In this document: positions 29,801 to 39,613 of the stretch, one piece after another
Position numbering within the stretch: position 1 is the first letter of the stretch
How the letters are laid out: each line of letters starts with the position of its first letter
DNA from: Lachnospiraceae bacterium
Lineage (GTDB): Bacteria; Bacillota; Clostridia; Lachnospirales; Lachnospiraceae
Assembly (NCBI GenBank): GCA_022510565.1
Contig: JAFLTE010000002.1
Span: forward strand, 247,928-311,927
Reading direction: 5' to 3'
Length of the DNA: 64,000 bases
Program-made: the position numbers and the translations under genes
Notes under the pieces: model-generated
Told to the model about the DNA's origin: nothing
Databases searched by the model: none
Seen by the model: only the letters and a program-made list of their open reading frames with translations

Positions 29801-30631
29801 TTCCGCGCAGCTACGCAGGAGCCCTTGAACCATCTCCCGCTCGCGCTCCAAAATCTCACCGTACATATAGGGACCGTCGGACTCTCCACACATACGGATC
29901 GCCTCGTCAAGCCGACCCTCAAATCCTTGTAAAAGAAGTGACGTGCGCCGCATCATGTCTGCAACCCAGGGAATGCGCTCGAAGGCATCGGCTGACAGTG
30001 CGCCGTCCTGTCCACAATCCTCCGGCTGCAAACTGTAATCCATCTTCCGCTGCGCAAGCCATTCCTCCGGAAAAGGGGTACTCATGGCAAAGTCATAGAG
30101 CTTCCACACAATTTCCTCAACCGCCTCGTCACGTCTGCCCTGACTGAAATACTCCATACAATTTATAAATTCAGGATCTCCCACGGCATAGCGCTCTTCC
30201 AGCACCTGCGCAAGCACATCCCGGCGCAGCAGCTTAATCTCCCCCTCCTCCGCAATCCGAAAACCGGGGTCTAAGCCGATAGTGTGGAATTGATTGCGAA
30301 GCACGAAAAGACAGAAGCTGTCAATCGTGGTAATCTTAGCATTGTGCAAAAGTGTGGTCTGTCTTTGCAGATGCTCGTTCTCCGGATTGGCTGCAAGCCT
30401 GTCGTTTAGGGCATTGCTGATTCTCTCCCGCATTTCTGCTGCAGCAGCGTTTGTGAACGTTACCACCAGCAACCGGTCAATATCCACAGGATGCTCAATG
30501 TCACTGACCATCTTCACAATGCGCTCCACTAAAACCGCCGTCTTGCCGGAGCCTGCCGCAGCGGACACAAGCAGGTTGTGCCCTCGGGCATCGATAATAT
30601 GCTGTTGTTTCTCCGTAAAGGAAATGCTCAT
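26852..30631 (-). CDS. addA: ATP-dependent helicase/nuclease subunit A (AddA)
   Basis: FTEKQQHIIDARGHNLLVSAAAGSGKTAVLVERI, UvrD-type motifs, C-terminal LLDYKTDAV nuclease motif. Confidence 0.97.
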   Translation of the reverse strand: MSISFTEKQQHIIDARGHNLLVSAAAGSGKTAVLVERIVKMVSDIEHPVDIDRLLVVTFTNAAAAEMRERISNALNDRLAANPENEHLQRQTTLLHNAKITTIDSFCLFVLRNQFHTIGLDPGFRIAEEGEIKLLRRDVLAQVLEERYAVGDPEFINCMEYFSQGRRDEAVEEIVWKLYDFAMSTPFPEEWLAQRKMDYSLQPEDCGQDGALSADAFERIPWVADMMRRTSLLLQGFEGRLDEAIRMCGESDGPYMYGEILEREREMVQGLLRSCAEGYDALYTAFGALRFDRLPSKKDETVSPLKRETVKDTRTQVKEQLGELQKKFFFKSREQTMRQMENCRAAVESLVDLTLAFKKAFDETKRDKNILDFDDIEHFALSILVENGENGNCVPTRTALEYRSYFHEILIDEYQDSNLVQEYILSCISGEDEGRYNRFMVGDVKQSIYKFRLARPELFLEKYVSYGQQTDQEAMKAEKIDLHQNFRSRREVLDSVNTVFEQLMGEDVGGIVYDELAALHPGAVYPEQDLDGYNDTELLLFRTDEKPEELTAKEQEAYGVAAKIKEMLKEFRVTDKESGALRPLCYRDIVILMRTVSGWDEVFKKVLEGEGIPVHMTSRTGYFAASEVQELLHFLRILDNPLQDIPLYGVLHAYLGGFDDEEIALIRAAFPKKKYLYDALKGYAEAELTKSYVESGALTDDVPIAQQLADKISGFLARIERYRKLASYLSVQELLQTILRETDYLNYVAVKPEGSKRRANVEMLLVKAAEYEKTSYFGLYHFLRYMEQLEKYEVDYGEAGMLNENADVVRIMSIHKSKGLEFPVCFVSGLAKGFQSRDVNGRLVLDIDEGIGVDYVDSDRRVRGADLRKNVIAEKLKTDNLAEEMRILYVAMTRAKEKLILTGCIKAPEKTIGKMLYLARRKETLLPYDTLLDMGSFMELVLAALAGNKCMDEWYRTCGTTPEKNSLLHDRDMSIRVTLSGWEERVEEKLEEAVRMEEAKRKLLLSDRAKDVDITLMTRMSDNFVYQYPHDNLKNLYTKTTVSELKMAGMREESDFSFKLFEEETVVPYLPEFLKKDERVSGSMRGSAFHKVMELFDFTELTIEVNRNREKATALLEGQLAKMRQEGRLSEEYYDVVSIPKIVGFLMSKTAARMGEAARSGRLYKEQPFVMGLPASRLSSEFPQDETVLIQGIIDVFFEEDGRCVLLDYKTDAVETAQELTGRYHVQLDYYAEALKQSFGYADMERILYSFKLGEEIWL

Positions 30632-30648
30632 GGTTATGCTCCTACAGA

Positions 30649-33600
30649 TTATTCTTTCGTCTGCACTGTACCTTGTTCATCTATCTCTTCTTTAATATGC
30701 ATCAGCGCATCATCAGCGCTCATCTTGGGCAGTCTTCGCATCCGATAGCCCTCGATACGGCTGTCATAGCCGCACACGCTCTTGTAAGCGCAGTAAGTAC
30801 ATGCCTGGTTTCCGTTCTGTTCATAGGGATTGACCGATATGGTTCCATCCAGAATACTGCGTCCCAACTGTCGAATCTTCTGGTTTACATAATTCGATAC
30901 CGTATACATATCCTCCTCACTTATGACACTGGAGTAAGCTGAGAAGGTTCCGTCTTTTTTCCGCTCCAACGGCAGAATATCTGATTTGACGGTAAACTCG
31001 TTATCAAGCAATCTGACAGCATCGTCACTTTCATTGACTATTCCGGTCATCTTAAGTTCCTGCAATAGTCTGGCATTAATTTCCTCCGGCGTCATATTCT
31101 CCCCGTCTTCCACCATGGGATCGTCGATATGATAGTACAGCATCGCCGCAGGAATAACCTTTTTATCCGGGTGCTTTTTCTGCTCCATCTCCACTGCGGC
31201 GTTCATATAGACTACAAGCTGCAGCTGCAGTCCATAGTAGAGTGCCGCCAAATCAAATTTGCGGTTGCCGGACTTGTAGTCAATGACTTTCACGTACACA
31301 GAATCGTCCGTCTCACATGTATCCACCCTGTCAATGCGTCCCCGCAGACGCATTTTATCCTGTTCAGTCAACGCAATGTTGAGCGCATCCAAGTCCTCAA
31401 TCGCGGAGAAAGACATCTCGAAGCGCTCCGGCACAAAAGCGCCTTTCTTCAGCTGTGTCTGCAAAGTCAATACAGTTCGGTTCAGGATTGCTGTCATTCT
31501 TTTCAATAAATATCTGTTGCGGGCACTGCTGTACAGAATCGTCTCCCCATAGTTCATCGCATATGCTTCCAGTGCTTCCGCCACCATCCGCCGTGCCTCC
31601 TCCTCGAGGAAATCAAACCATGTATGCCCGTTTTCCGTCAGCTTCTGCGCAAAGAGCTCCAGCACACCATGGAACACATTACCCATGTCCACATCCTCGA
31701 AACTGTAATCCCCCCGCTCCTTAAGCGCCAGACCGTACTGCAGGAAATGCTCATAGGCACAGGCGGCATACCGCTCTAAGCGACTGACACTGTTCTGTAG
31801 AATGGTTCCGTAAAGGGCACGCGTCACCATCTTGGAAAGCGGTGTGTCGGTATAGCGGTAAAATGCCGTCTCAATCAGCCTGTCCACCGAGTCCTGATAT
31901 TCAGGCTTGGCATGATAGCTGTGGTAGAAGGTGTACATCTGTCTCTTCCTATCGTCCTGCAGTCTTCCGCCCGCATACTCCCGCAACATATCCGCCATAA
32001 TACTAAGCCCATCCGTACCACAGACAAGCTGTTCTTCCACAGGATAAGTCTCAGGCACCTCCACAGTAAGCAGCGGATACAGTTTATACATAAGCTCAAC
32101 CAGATAGGCAGGTCGTAAACTGCGCCCATCGTTTCCCACTTTAGCGTAAGACAGATATAAATGCTCCGATGGTTTAGTCATATTCAGATACAGATACAAC
32201 CTCTGGATATACATCTGTTGTCTTGGGGACGGCGCAAGCTCCAGATTGGACTCTCTTAAGAACTCCCTGTCTATGTCCGAAATAATTCCGCCGGCACCTC
32301 CGTCCTTAGGGATATTGCCGTCATTCACCCCCATGAAAAAGAGTACTCTGACCTGTTTCAAACGTGTTCTCTCAATATCGCCCACCAGCACACGGTCTAC
32401 ATTCTGCGGAATCGTACCTACACTAATCTCCGCAAGACCCGAATCCAAAATATCCGCGAACTCCCTGCGCTCCATCTTTTCATCCGAAAGAAGGCCGTAA
32501 ATCTGGTCAAGCAAATCTATCACTAACGCATAAATCTGCCCGTATTCCTTGGCACGCGCCAAATCACCTTCCTCCCGAAACTGCCGCTCATAATGCGCCA
32601 ATTTCTGCTGCAGCTCATTTTGCACCAGGAAATCGTAGAGTGCATGCACCATCTCTCCTGCGGTGTGCATCGGCTGCAGCAAAGGGGATAGCTGTTCCAT
32701 CATGGTCTCTCGCATGGCATTGTGCTGCTCCAACCTGCACAAAGCAGCCTCCTCACCCTCTTTGTCTTCCTCTTTATAGATAAATATACTGCTCCATTTC
32801 TTCTGTCCACGAATACCATATCTACGGACATAGTTCTCCAGCCTGTCCACATCCTCCGAGGAAGCACCCGTAAGTCCGGTGCGCAGATAGTGAAACACCG
32901 ACTCAAAGCTGAAGTCCTGCAGCACGATCTGAAGGGCGCTCCTGACATATTCCGCAAAAGGATTCCGCAGAATCCCTCTCGTATGGTCCAGGTAAATAGG
33001 AATGCCGAACTTGGCAAACTCCTCCTCTATAACGCTTCCGTAGACTTCCATGTCCCCCGTCACTACCGCAATGTCCCTATAGTGCAGATTGTTCCCCTGT
33101 TCCTCCGAATCGGAAAGCAGCTTACGTATCGCAATACAGGTCTGCCGAATCTCTTCCCGTGGGGTGGATGCTTCATACAAATGGATATTATCCACCGATT
33201 GCTTATACACATCTGCCGGATAGCGGAACAGATTGCGTTCCAGATGGGACAACTCTGCGTTCTGTGCAAATCGGGGCAGCCTGCCGGATATCCTCTCCGT
33301 GCACCAAACCGGTTTGTCCTCCGTCACATCGACTTGCTCGGTCAACCTGCGTAAATCGGCCACGGTTTTCTTGCTCAAATGAAAAAGCTTGTGCTCACCG
33401 TCAAGCTGATAGGGATTTTCCCTGTCATCAACCGTGACCGTCACAATAACCCGCTTAGTCAATCGAATCAGTTCCTGTATAACACGGTTCTGAATCGGCG
33501 TAAACCCTGTAAACCCGTCGAAAGCAATGACACTGTTTCGTATAATCTCGGATTTCGGCAGCGCTTCCTTAAGTCTGTCGAGCGTCTCCTCCGTTGTGAT

Positions 33601-34122
33601 AAATTTTTCATGAATATAGTCTAGGAATGCCTGATAAAGCACGCCAAGGTCCTGCAATTTATAATACAGTGCGCCGCGAGAACGGGCGTAATCGACCAGT
33701 GTCTCCATTTCCCGTGTACCAATACCGTACTGCATAAACTCCGAGATAGCAGACTTCACCTCATGGATATAGCCAATCTTGTGCAGATGGGAGCCCATGA
33801 CCTGCAACCGCTCCCGACACTGTTGCGCCACCTTGCGGAGCACCAGGCTCTTGCCCGTGTCGTCCAGAATCGGTACATTCTCATACCCCACCTCTTCCAG
33901 AATGCGGTGGGTCAGTCTGCCAAAGCTCAGAACGTCTATATTCATAATAATATGGTTGGGATGCTCCACCACCAGATCCATCTGCGTCTGCATGGTGAAC
34001 TGATCGGGCACAATCAGCAGATAATCCGTTCTTGGATTCTCACTGGCTGCCCGTATGATATCCTCATGAAGTTTCTGACTCTTGCCGGAGCCGGATGCTC
34101 CGAAATAAAATTGAAGTGACAC
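30649..34122 (-). CDS. addB: ATP-dependent nuclease subunit B (AddB)
   Basis: YFGASGSGKSQKL, IDYKSGNRKFD nuclease motif and C-terminal CTYCAYKSVCGYD Fe-S cysteines. Confidence 0.97.
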   Translation of the reverse strand: MSLQFYFGASGSGKSQKLHEDIIRAASENPRTDYLLIVPDQFTMQTQMDLVVEHPNHIIMNIDVLSFGRLTHRILEEVGYENVPILDDTGKSLVLRKVAQQCRERLQVMGSHLHKIGYIHEVKSAISEFMQYGIGTREMETLVDYARSRGALYYKLQDLGVLYQAFLDYIHEKFITTEETLDRLKEALPKSEIIRNSVIAFDGFTGFTPIQNRVIQELIRLTKRVIVTVTVDDRENPYQLDGEHKLFHLSKKTVADLRRLTEQVDVTEDKPVWCTERISGRLPRFAQNAELSHLERNLFRYPADVYKQSVDNIHLYEASTPREEIRQTCIAIRKLLSDSEEQGNNLHYRDIAVVTGDMEVYGSVIEEEFAKFGIPIYLDHTRGILRNPFAEYVRSALQIVLQDFSFESVFHYLRTGLTGASSEDVDRLENYVRRYGIRGQKKWSSIFIYKEEDKEGEEAALCRLEQHNAMRETMMEQLSPLLQPMHTAGEMVHALYDFLVQNELQQKLAHYERQFREEGDLARAKEYGQIYALVIDLLDQIYGLLSDEKMERREFADILDSGLAEISVGTIPQNVDRVLVGDIERTRLKQVRVLFFMGVNDGNIPKDGGAGGIISDIDREFLRESNLELAPSPRQQMYIQRLYLYLNMTKPSEHLYLSYAKVGNDGRSLRPAYLVELMYKLYPLLTVEVPETYPVEEQLVCGTDGLSIMADMLREYAGGRLQDDRKRQMYTFYHSYHAKPEYQDSVDRLIETAFYRYTDTPLSKMVTRALYGTILQNSVSRLERYAACAYEHFLQYGLALKERGDYSFEDVDMGNVFHGVLELFAQKLTENGHTWFDFLEEEARRMVAEALEAYAMNYGETILYSSARNRYLLKRMTAILNRTVLTLQTQLKKGAFVPERFEMSFSAIEDLDALNIALTEQDKMRLRGRIDRVDTCETDDSVYVKVIDYKSGNRKFDLAALYYGLQLQLVVYMNAAVEMEQKKHPDKKVIPAAMLYYHIDDPMVEDGENMTPEEINARLLQELKMTGIVNESDDAVRLLDNEFTVKSDILPLERKKDGTFSAYSSVISEEDMYTVSNYVNQKIRQLGRSILDGTISVNPYEQNGNQACTYCAYKSVCGYDSRIEGYRMRRLPKMSADDALMHIKEEIDEQGTVQTKE

Positions 34123-34225
34123 TTGTCCGTCCTCTGCTGTGTACCGTTACCTATATACACATGATAACACAAGCCGACACAATTATCTATCAGTAAAAAG
34201 AACCCTATCTATCAACAGACAGAAA

Positions 34226-34276
34226 AGTACCCGGTTCCTGACAAACCTCTTAAGGCCATGCCGAGTCCCGGGTACT
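34226..34276 (-). terminator. Hairpin with large loop after metQ
   Basis: AGTACCCGG ... CCGGGTACT 9-bp stem around a ~33-nt loop; minus strand continues TTTTCTG. Confidence 0.5.
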
Positions 34277-34329
34277 CTTCAGCAGTATACACAATATTTT
34301 AAACAAATATTGTCTCAATTTAAAACCGC

Positions 34330-35217
34330 TTAATTGAACGGAATTACACCACCGTCATAAGTATTATTGATATACTCTACTATCGCATCGGATTTCAAAG
34401 CGTCTACCAATGCCTTGATTCCCTCATTGTTCTCGTTGCCTTCCAGAACAGCGATAACATTCACATACGTCTGCGCCGCCTCGGAATCAGACAACTCGTA
34501 AGCTACCGCATCTTTGCTCACGGAGAAACCTGCCTCCATCGCATAGTTGCCGTTCATAACCGCAAATGCAACCTCATCTTTCACTCTGGGAACCTGTGCT
34601 GCTTCCAACTCCTGAATCTCAACACCATACGGATTGTCAACAATATCTCTTACCGTTGCCTCCAAGCCAACACCGTCCTTCAGAGTAAGAATACCGTTGT
34701 CCTGAAGTAACAGAAGTGCTCTTGCCTCGTTGGTTGTATCATTAGGTACAGCAATTACATCGCCGCTTTCAAGAGTAGACAAATCACTCTTTGTACCCGG
34801 ATAGATACCAAACGGCTCATAGTGGATACCACCGGCATTTACAAGATGAGTGCCCTGTTCCTCGTTAAAGGAATTAAGATAAGGAATGTGCTGAAAATAG
34901 TTGGCATCGAATTCGCCGCTCTCTACAACTAAGTTCGGCTGCACATAATCGTTAAACACTGTAACTTGCAGGTCCCAGCCCTGCTCTGCAAGGATAGGCT
35001 TAACCTGTTCCAAAACCTCTGCATGGGGTGTCGCGGATGCCGCAACGGTAATCGTACCCTTTGACTCAACTCCTGCCCCAGACTCAGCCCCCTCTGCATC
35101 TGCCGTATTTCCGTTTGTTGCAGGCGCAGATGATGCTCCATTGCTGTCCCCGCACGCTGTCAGCACACCGAGTGCCAAAGCTGCTGTTAAAATACTTGCA
35201 ATAACTTTTTTCTTCAT
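34330..35217 (-). CDS. metQ: MetQ/NlpA-type methionine-binding lipoprotein
   Basis: Lipobox LTACGDS; AASATPHAEVLEQVKPILAEQGWDLQVTVFNDYVQPN. Confidence 0.93.
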   Translation of the reverse strand: MKKKVIASILTAALALGVLTACGDSNGASSAPATNGNTADAEGAESGAGVESKGTITVAASATPHAEVLEQVKPILAEQGWDLQVTVFNDYVQPNLVVESGEFDANYFQHIPYLNSFNEEQGTHLVNAGGIHYEPFGIYPGTKSDLSTLESGDVIAVPNDTTNEARALLLLQDNGILTLKDGVGLEATVRDIVDNPYGVEIQELEAAQVPRVKDEVAFAVMNGNYAMEAGFSVSKDAVAYELSDSEAAQTYVNVIAVLEGNENNEGIKALVDALKSDAIVEYINNTYDGGVIPFN

Positions 35218-35296
35218 AATACTTCCTCCTCCAGCGTTTATAACGCTTTTTCTATATAAAAAGCTTAGCTTCTTATATCTAATCATATGTTTCTTG

Positions 35297-35959
35297 CTAC
35301 CGTTTTCTTCTGTCCAGTTTCACCGACATCTTCATACCGATTGTCTGGAAAATCTGTACCAATATAACTAATAACACAACGGCCACAAGCATGATTTCCG
35401 ATTCGTAACGGTAATAACCATAACGCATCGCAATATCTCCGAGACCGCCACCGCCGACAATACCCGCCATTGCAGAATAGCCGAGAATCGTGCCGAGAGC
35501 AATGGTGACACCCACCAGGATAGAGGTTCTTGCCTCCACTAACAGCACTCTAACGATAATATTTATGGTACTTACGCCCATACTCTGTGCCGCTTCAATC
35601 ACACCGCGATCCACCTCATTTAAGGACGACTCAATCATTCTCCCGATAAAAGGTGCCGCCGCTATCGTGAGAGGTACTACTGTTGCTGCCGTTCCATAGC
35701 TTCTTCCCACAATCAACTTGGTCAACGGCATAATCAGTATCAATAATATTAAGAACGGAACACTTCTAATTATATTGGCAATTACATCCAATATCTTGTA
35801 TACCACTGCATTGGGTCTGATACCACTTTTGTCAGTCACAGCAAGGGCAATTCCGATAGGCATTCCCAGAATATATCCAAACAAAGTTGACAGCAGTGTC
35901 ATAAACAGTGTTTCCTTGATACCGTCCCACATCATTAGGGTCATTTCACTAGTCCACAT
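35297..35959 (-). CDS. metI: Methionine ABC transporter permease MetI
   Basis: GIKETLFMTLLSTLFGYILGMPIGI, YSAMAGIVGGGGLGDIAMRYGYYRY. Confidence 0.95.
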   Translation of the reverse strand: MWTSEMTLMMWDGIKETLFMTLLSTLFGYILGMPIGIALAVTDKSGIRPNAVVYKILDVIANIIRSVPFLILLILIMPLTKLIVGRSYGTAATVVPLTIAAAPFIGRMIESSLNEVDRGVIEAAQSMGVSTINIIVRVLLVEARTSILVGVTIALGTILGYSAMAGIVGGGGLGDIAMRYGYYRYESEIMLVAVVLLVILVQIFQTIGMKMSVKLDRRKR

Positions 35960-37019
35960 AGCCGTCCACCTCCTCTACAGCAAGACCTCTCTGGGTAAGA
36001 TAAGCCTTCATATCTTCCTGCATCTGTACATCATCCGGCAGACTTAATATCATCTCACCTCTGGCAATGCCCTCTACATTCTTGGTATCTGCCCGAAGTA
36101 TATTAATCGGCTGTCCGAACCGCAGCACCATATTGGCGATAACCGGCTCGAAAGAGGAATTAACGGAAAAGGCGATACGGATACAACATTTACCCTTCAT
36201 CAGATCTCTTTGATGGCTCTCCAGTGTGCGGCGCTCCTCGCCTTTTCCCTTGACGATCAGCTCCTTTGCCTCCTTCGTCTTCGGGTGGGCAAAAATATCA
36301 GATACCCTGCCCTGCTCTACCAAATGACCGTTTCCGATGATTGCTACGTGGGAACAGATTTCTCTGACCACAGACATCTCATGAGTGATAATCACTATCG
36401 TGATGCCATATTCCCTGTTTATCTGTTTTAAAAGCCGCAAAATCGACTGTGTCGTCTGCGGGTCAAGCGCGCTCGTCGCTTCATCGCACAGCAAAATCTT
36501 GGGATTTACCGCAAGCGCTCTGGCAATCGCTACACGCTGCTTCTGTCCGCCGGATAACTGAGCCGGATAGGCATTGGCTTTCTCCGTCATATCCACAATC
36601 TCAAGCAGTTCCATTGCACGCTGCCTTGCCGCTTTCCTGCTCATGCCTCCGCCCGTTCCGCCGTTTTTCTTACTCACGCCGCCATACAGAAGCGGAAAAC
36701 ATATGTTGTCTACAACATTCTTCTGCATCAACAGATTGAAGTGCTGGAAAATCATGGCAATCTCAGCACGTTTTGCGCGAAGCTCAGTTTCAGACAATGT
36801 GCTTAAATCCCTGCCTTCAATCTCCACCGTACCTGAGGTCGGTCGCTCCAGAAAATTCAGGCAGCGCACCAATGTGCTTTTGCCCGCTCCCGACATACCG
36901 ATGATTCCGTAGATATCCCCTGCCTGAATCGACAAGTCAATTCCCTGCAATGCCTCCACATCGGCATCCTTAGTCACGAATGTCTTGCTCAGGCCGCGGA
37001 CTTCTATTATTCCCGCCAT
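35949..37019 (-). CDS. metN: Methionine ABC transporter ATPase MetN with C-terminal NIL domain
   Basis: GMSGAGKSTLVRCLNFLERPTSG, LSGGQKQRVAIARALAVNPKILLCDEATSALDP; C-terminal NIL-like region. Confidence 0.95.
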   Translation of the reverse strand: MAGIIEVRGLSKTFVTKDADVEALQGIDLSIQAGDIYGIIGMSGAGKSTLVRCLNFLERPTSGTVEIEGRDLSTLSETELRAKRAEIAMIFQHFNLLMQKNVVDNICFPLLYGGVSKKNGGTGGGMSRKAARQRAMELLEIVDMTEKANAYPAQLSGGQKQRVAIARALAVNPKILLCDEATSALDPQTTQSILRLLKQINREYGITIVIITHEMSVVREICSHVAIIGNGHLVEQGRVSDIFAHPKTKEAKELIVKGKGEERRTLESHQRDLMKGKCCIRIAFSVNSSFEPVIANMVLRFGQPINILRADTKNVEGIARGEMILSLPDDVQMQEDMKAYLTQRGLAVEEVDGYVD

Positions 37020-37050
37020 CTTATTTTATCCCTCATTTCTTCCGTATTCC

Positions 37051-37092
37051 TTCATACTTGACTACTTTAGTATGAACAGCGGGGTTTGTCAA
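37051..37092 (-). promoter_or_regulatory. metNIQ promoter with overlapping dyad
   Basis: Minus strand TTGACA (37092-37087), 17 nt, TAAAGT; dyad TTCATACT-N10-AGTATGAA at 37051-37076 covers the -10. Confidence 0.55.
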
Positions 37093-37140
37093 GCTATATG
37101 CCGAAAGAATATCTGCGTATCGGCTGCCGGACCAACGCTC

Positions 37141-38079
37141 TTATTCTATCGAAAACAGCGCGGTAGACAGATATCTGTCTCCCGAGTCAGGTAAAAGTAC
37201 CACAATCGTCTTACCCTTGTTCTCGGGACGTTTCGCAAGCTGCGTCGCTGCATGAAGTGCTGCACCGGAAGAGATACCCACCAACACACCTTCTTCTACC
37301 GCGATAGCTCTTCCGGCAGCAAAAGCATCTTCGTTGGAAACCTGAATGATTTCATCGTAAATACCGGTGTTCAATACCTCGGGCACGAATCCTGCACCGA
37401 TTCCCTGAATCTTATGTGCTCCCGGTGCACCGCCTGACAGAACGGGGCTGCTCTCAGGCTCTACCGCCACAATCTTGACATTGGGATTATGTTCTTTCAG
37501 ATACTCGCCCACACCTGTGACCGTACCGCCGGTACCGACACCCGCTACGAAAATATCCACTTTACCGTCCGTGTCTTCCCAGATTTCAGGACCCGTGGTT
37601 GCTTTATGTACCGCCGGGTTCGCAGGATTGACGAACTGTCCTAAGATGATAGAGCCGGGAGTAGCTGCCTGAAGCTCCTCCGCCTTGGCGATTGCACCCT
37701 TCATGCCCTTAGCTCCCTCTGTCAGCACCAGTTCAGCACCGTACGCCTGTAAAAGTTTTCTTCGCTCAACACTCATTGTCTCCGGTAAGGTTAAAATTGC
37801 TTTATAGCCTTTCGCAGCCGCTACTGCCGCCAAGCCGATACCTGTATTTCCGGAAGTGGGCTCGATGATGGTTGCGCCGGGTTTCAGCTTGCCCGCTTTC
37901 TCGGCATCCTCAATCATGCTCAGTGCAATACGGTCCTTTACGGAACCTGCCGGATTAAAATACTCTAATTTCACTAACAGTGTAGCGTCTGTAATGTCAT
38001 GGTTCTTCTCATAATTGGCAACCTCCAGCAAAGGTGTCTTACCAATCAGTTCTGTTGCGCTCTTCTTAATATTTGCCAT
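37141..38079 (-). CDS. cysK: Cysteine synthase A (O-acetylserine sulfhydrylase)
   Basis: [47 protein letters not shown] motifs; start MANIKK with SD GGAGG. Confidence 0.96.
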   Translation of the reverse strand: MANIKKSATELIGKTPLLEVANYEKNHDITDATLLVKLEYFNPAGSVKDRIALSMIEDAEKAGKLKPGATIIEPTSGNTGIGLAAVAAAKGYKAILTLPETMSVERRKLLQAYGAELVLTEGAKGMKGAIAKAEELQAATPGSIILGQFVNPANPAVHKATTGPEIWEDTDGKVDIFVAGVGTGGTVTGVGEYLKEHNPNVKIVAVEPESSPVLSGGAPGAHKIQGIGAGFVPEVLNTGIYDEIIQVSNEDAFAAGRAIAVEEGVLVGISSGAALHAATQLAKRPENKGKTIVVLLPDSGDRYLSTALFSIE

Positions 38080-38185
38080 AATTTCCTCCATTCTAAAGCA
38101 TTTGCTTTTTGCCCGCTCTTTTACGAGTTTATTTGCTCTTATAATAAGTTATTCCTGCACATAAAATATACAGGTTTGTTTATTT

Positions 38186-38245
38186 CCTACTTGTTCAGTA
38201 GGTTTTGTATGAAATGATAATACACCTCTATATAGAATATGTCAA
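38186..38245 (-). promoter_or_regulatory. cysK promoter and downstream dyad
   Basis: Minus strand TTGACA (38245-38240), 17 nt, TATTAT (38222-38217); dyad CCTACT-gaaca-AGTAGG at 38202-38186. Confidence 0.65.
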
Positions 38246-38292
38246 TATATTTCTTAAAAAAATTTTTTCTTAATTATAGATGGCACAAAAAG

Positions 38293-38320
38293 ACCGGAGA
38301 TACTTCTAAATATCTCCGGT
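38293..38320. terminator. Hairpin terminator downstream of Rpn copy 2
   Basis: ACCGGAGATActtctaaaTATCTCCGGT. Confidence 0.7.
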
Positions 38321-38351
38321 TAAATAATGATTCTACTAATATGAACCTGTC

Positions 38352-39242
38352 TCAATTATTATCTAAAATATCACGGACATTTGCCTCCGATATACCAACT
38401 TTATCTGCAATCTGTATCACAGACAAACCCATTTCAGCATATGCCAAAACCTTGCCTTCCTGTCTGCCCTCTTCTCGACCTTCTGCCAGTCCCTCTTCTT
38501 TTGCATCCACTCGAAGTTCATTCATCCATTCCCTTGTCGTCATATACCGTCCCTCCGTCTGTGCGTCCTGTTTGACTTTCCGCACACGCTCCAGAATCTT
38601 CTCGATCTTCTCATTTGCCGTCCGCATTTCATTTGTATGCTCTATGCACCTTAAAAACTCTATCAGTTCCTGATTAGTCTCATTGTCATTGCATCCCCTT
38701 GTATTTAAAAATATCTTCTTTGTACCGTCTCCCAACGCCAGTTCCGGCTCCTCTAAACACCGGTTTTCAAAAGTATAGCAGTATCTCCCATACCCAAACA
38801 AGTCAAAAGTACATATGAAGATAACAATTCCGTCAGGAAGTTTTCGGTAATCTACCTCACCCTTCTTCATCATCTTCACATCTACCATACTCTGGTAATG
38901 CCTACTCCTGCGAGGCAGATGATAGCGGTTCACATTCTGTATCTCCACACTGTAGACAGTGTCCTCTTCGTCCTCAAAACAGACATCCAATCGAATCCCT
39001 TTATATATGGGATGAACCTCCAACTCATGTTCTCTGCTATGTTGTATCACCTTCGATATCTTCCTGCCCAGAATGATTTCCAATGCCGTGCGGCATGTCT
39101 CCGGATCATTCATCACTTCCCCAAATAGGAAGTGGTTTGTCAGATTCAGCTCCTTGAGCGGAACATAGTTGCCACTCTCCGCAGCCCTGCCGGAGCGGTT
39201 TTCTCTTGTGTTTTCTCCCATATGCTTCTCCTTTTCCGACAT
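38352..39242 (-). CDS. Rpn-family / PD-(D/E)XK nuclease-transposase-like protein (copy 2)
   Basis: LTNHFLFGEVMNDPETCRTALEIILGRKI, RLDVCFEDEEDTVYSVEIQNVNRYHLPRRSRHYQSMVD; EG-repeat tail and C-terminal HTH-like IQIADKVGISEANVRDIL. Confidence 0.9.
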   Translation of the reverse strand: MSEKEKHMGENTRENRSGRAAESGNYVPLKELNLTNHFLFGEVMNDPETCRTALEIILGRKISKVIQHSREHELEVHPIYKGIRLDVCFEDEEDTVYSVEIQNVNRYHLPRRSRHYQSMVDVKMMKKGEVDYRKLPDGIVIFICTFDLFGYGRYCYTFENRCLEEPELALGDGTKKIFLNTRGCNDNETNQELIEFLRCIEHTNEMRTANEKIEKILERVRKVKQDAQTEGRYMTTREWMNELRVDAKEEGLAEGREEGRQEGKVLAYAEMGLSVIQIADKVGISEANVRDILDNN

Positions 39243-39518
39243 TCTCGGAAAACGAAAAAGCGCTTACACCAAATTCATCCGCCTCAAATGTCTGTTGTAA
39301 AATAGTAATTGAAATAAGCAAAGACATTCGAATGCAGTAGAATTTTAGATGTTCAGAATGTGAGATTGCTTAAAATGATTGTAACAGGCATTGTATGGAA
39401 AGGCAAGTAAAATATTTATAAATTCTGTTTGAACATATACGTTTTTTCGTATTTTCATCATTCTCACTTTATGCCCTGTACATTTTATATACAGATATGG
39501 GAACAGCCCTTAATAAAA

Positions 39519-39550
39519 CAATCCGGTACGATTATAACCGTACCGGATTG
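39519..39550. terminator. Terminator after glycogen phosphorylase
   Basis: CAATCCGGTACG/CGTACCGGATTG hairpin flanked by T-rich sequence. Confidence 0.8.
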
Positions 39551-39613
39551 TTCTTACTTAATATTATTTTTATATACTTGTCATTCTTGCCGTTGGTTCG
39601 GATGATACTCTTT

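Noticed and set aside
34226-34276. Structured RNA with AGTACCCGG/CCGGGTACT stem considered as a riboswitch or sRNA
   Set aside because: Position 3' of metQ and the U-rich tail on the minus strand fit a terminator; no known aptamer motif recognised.
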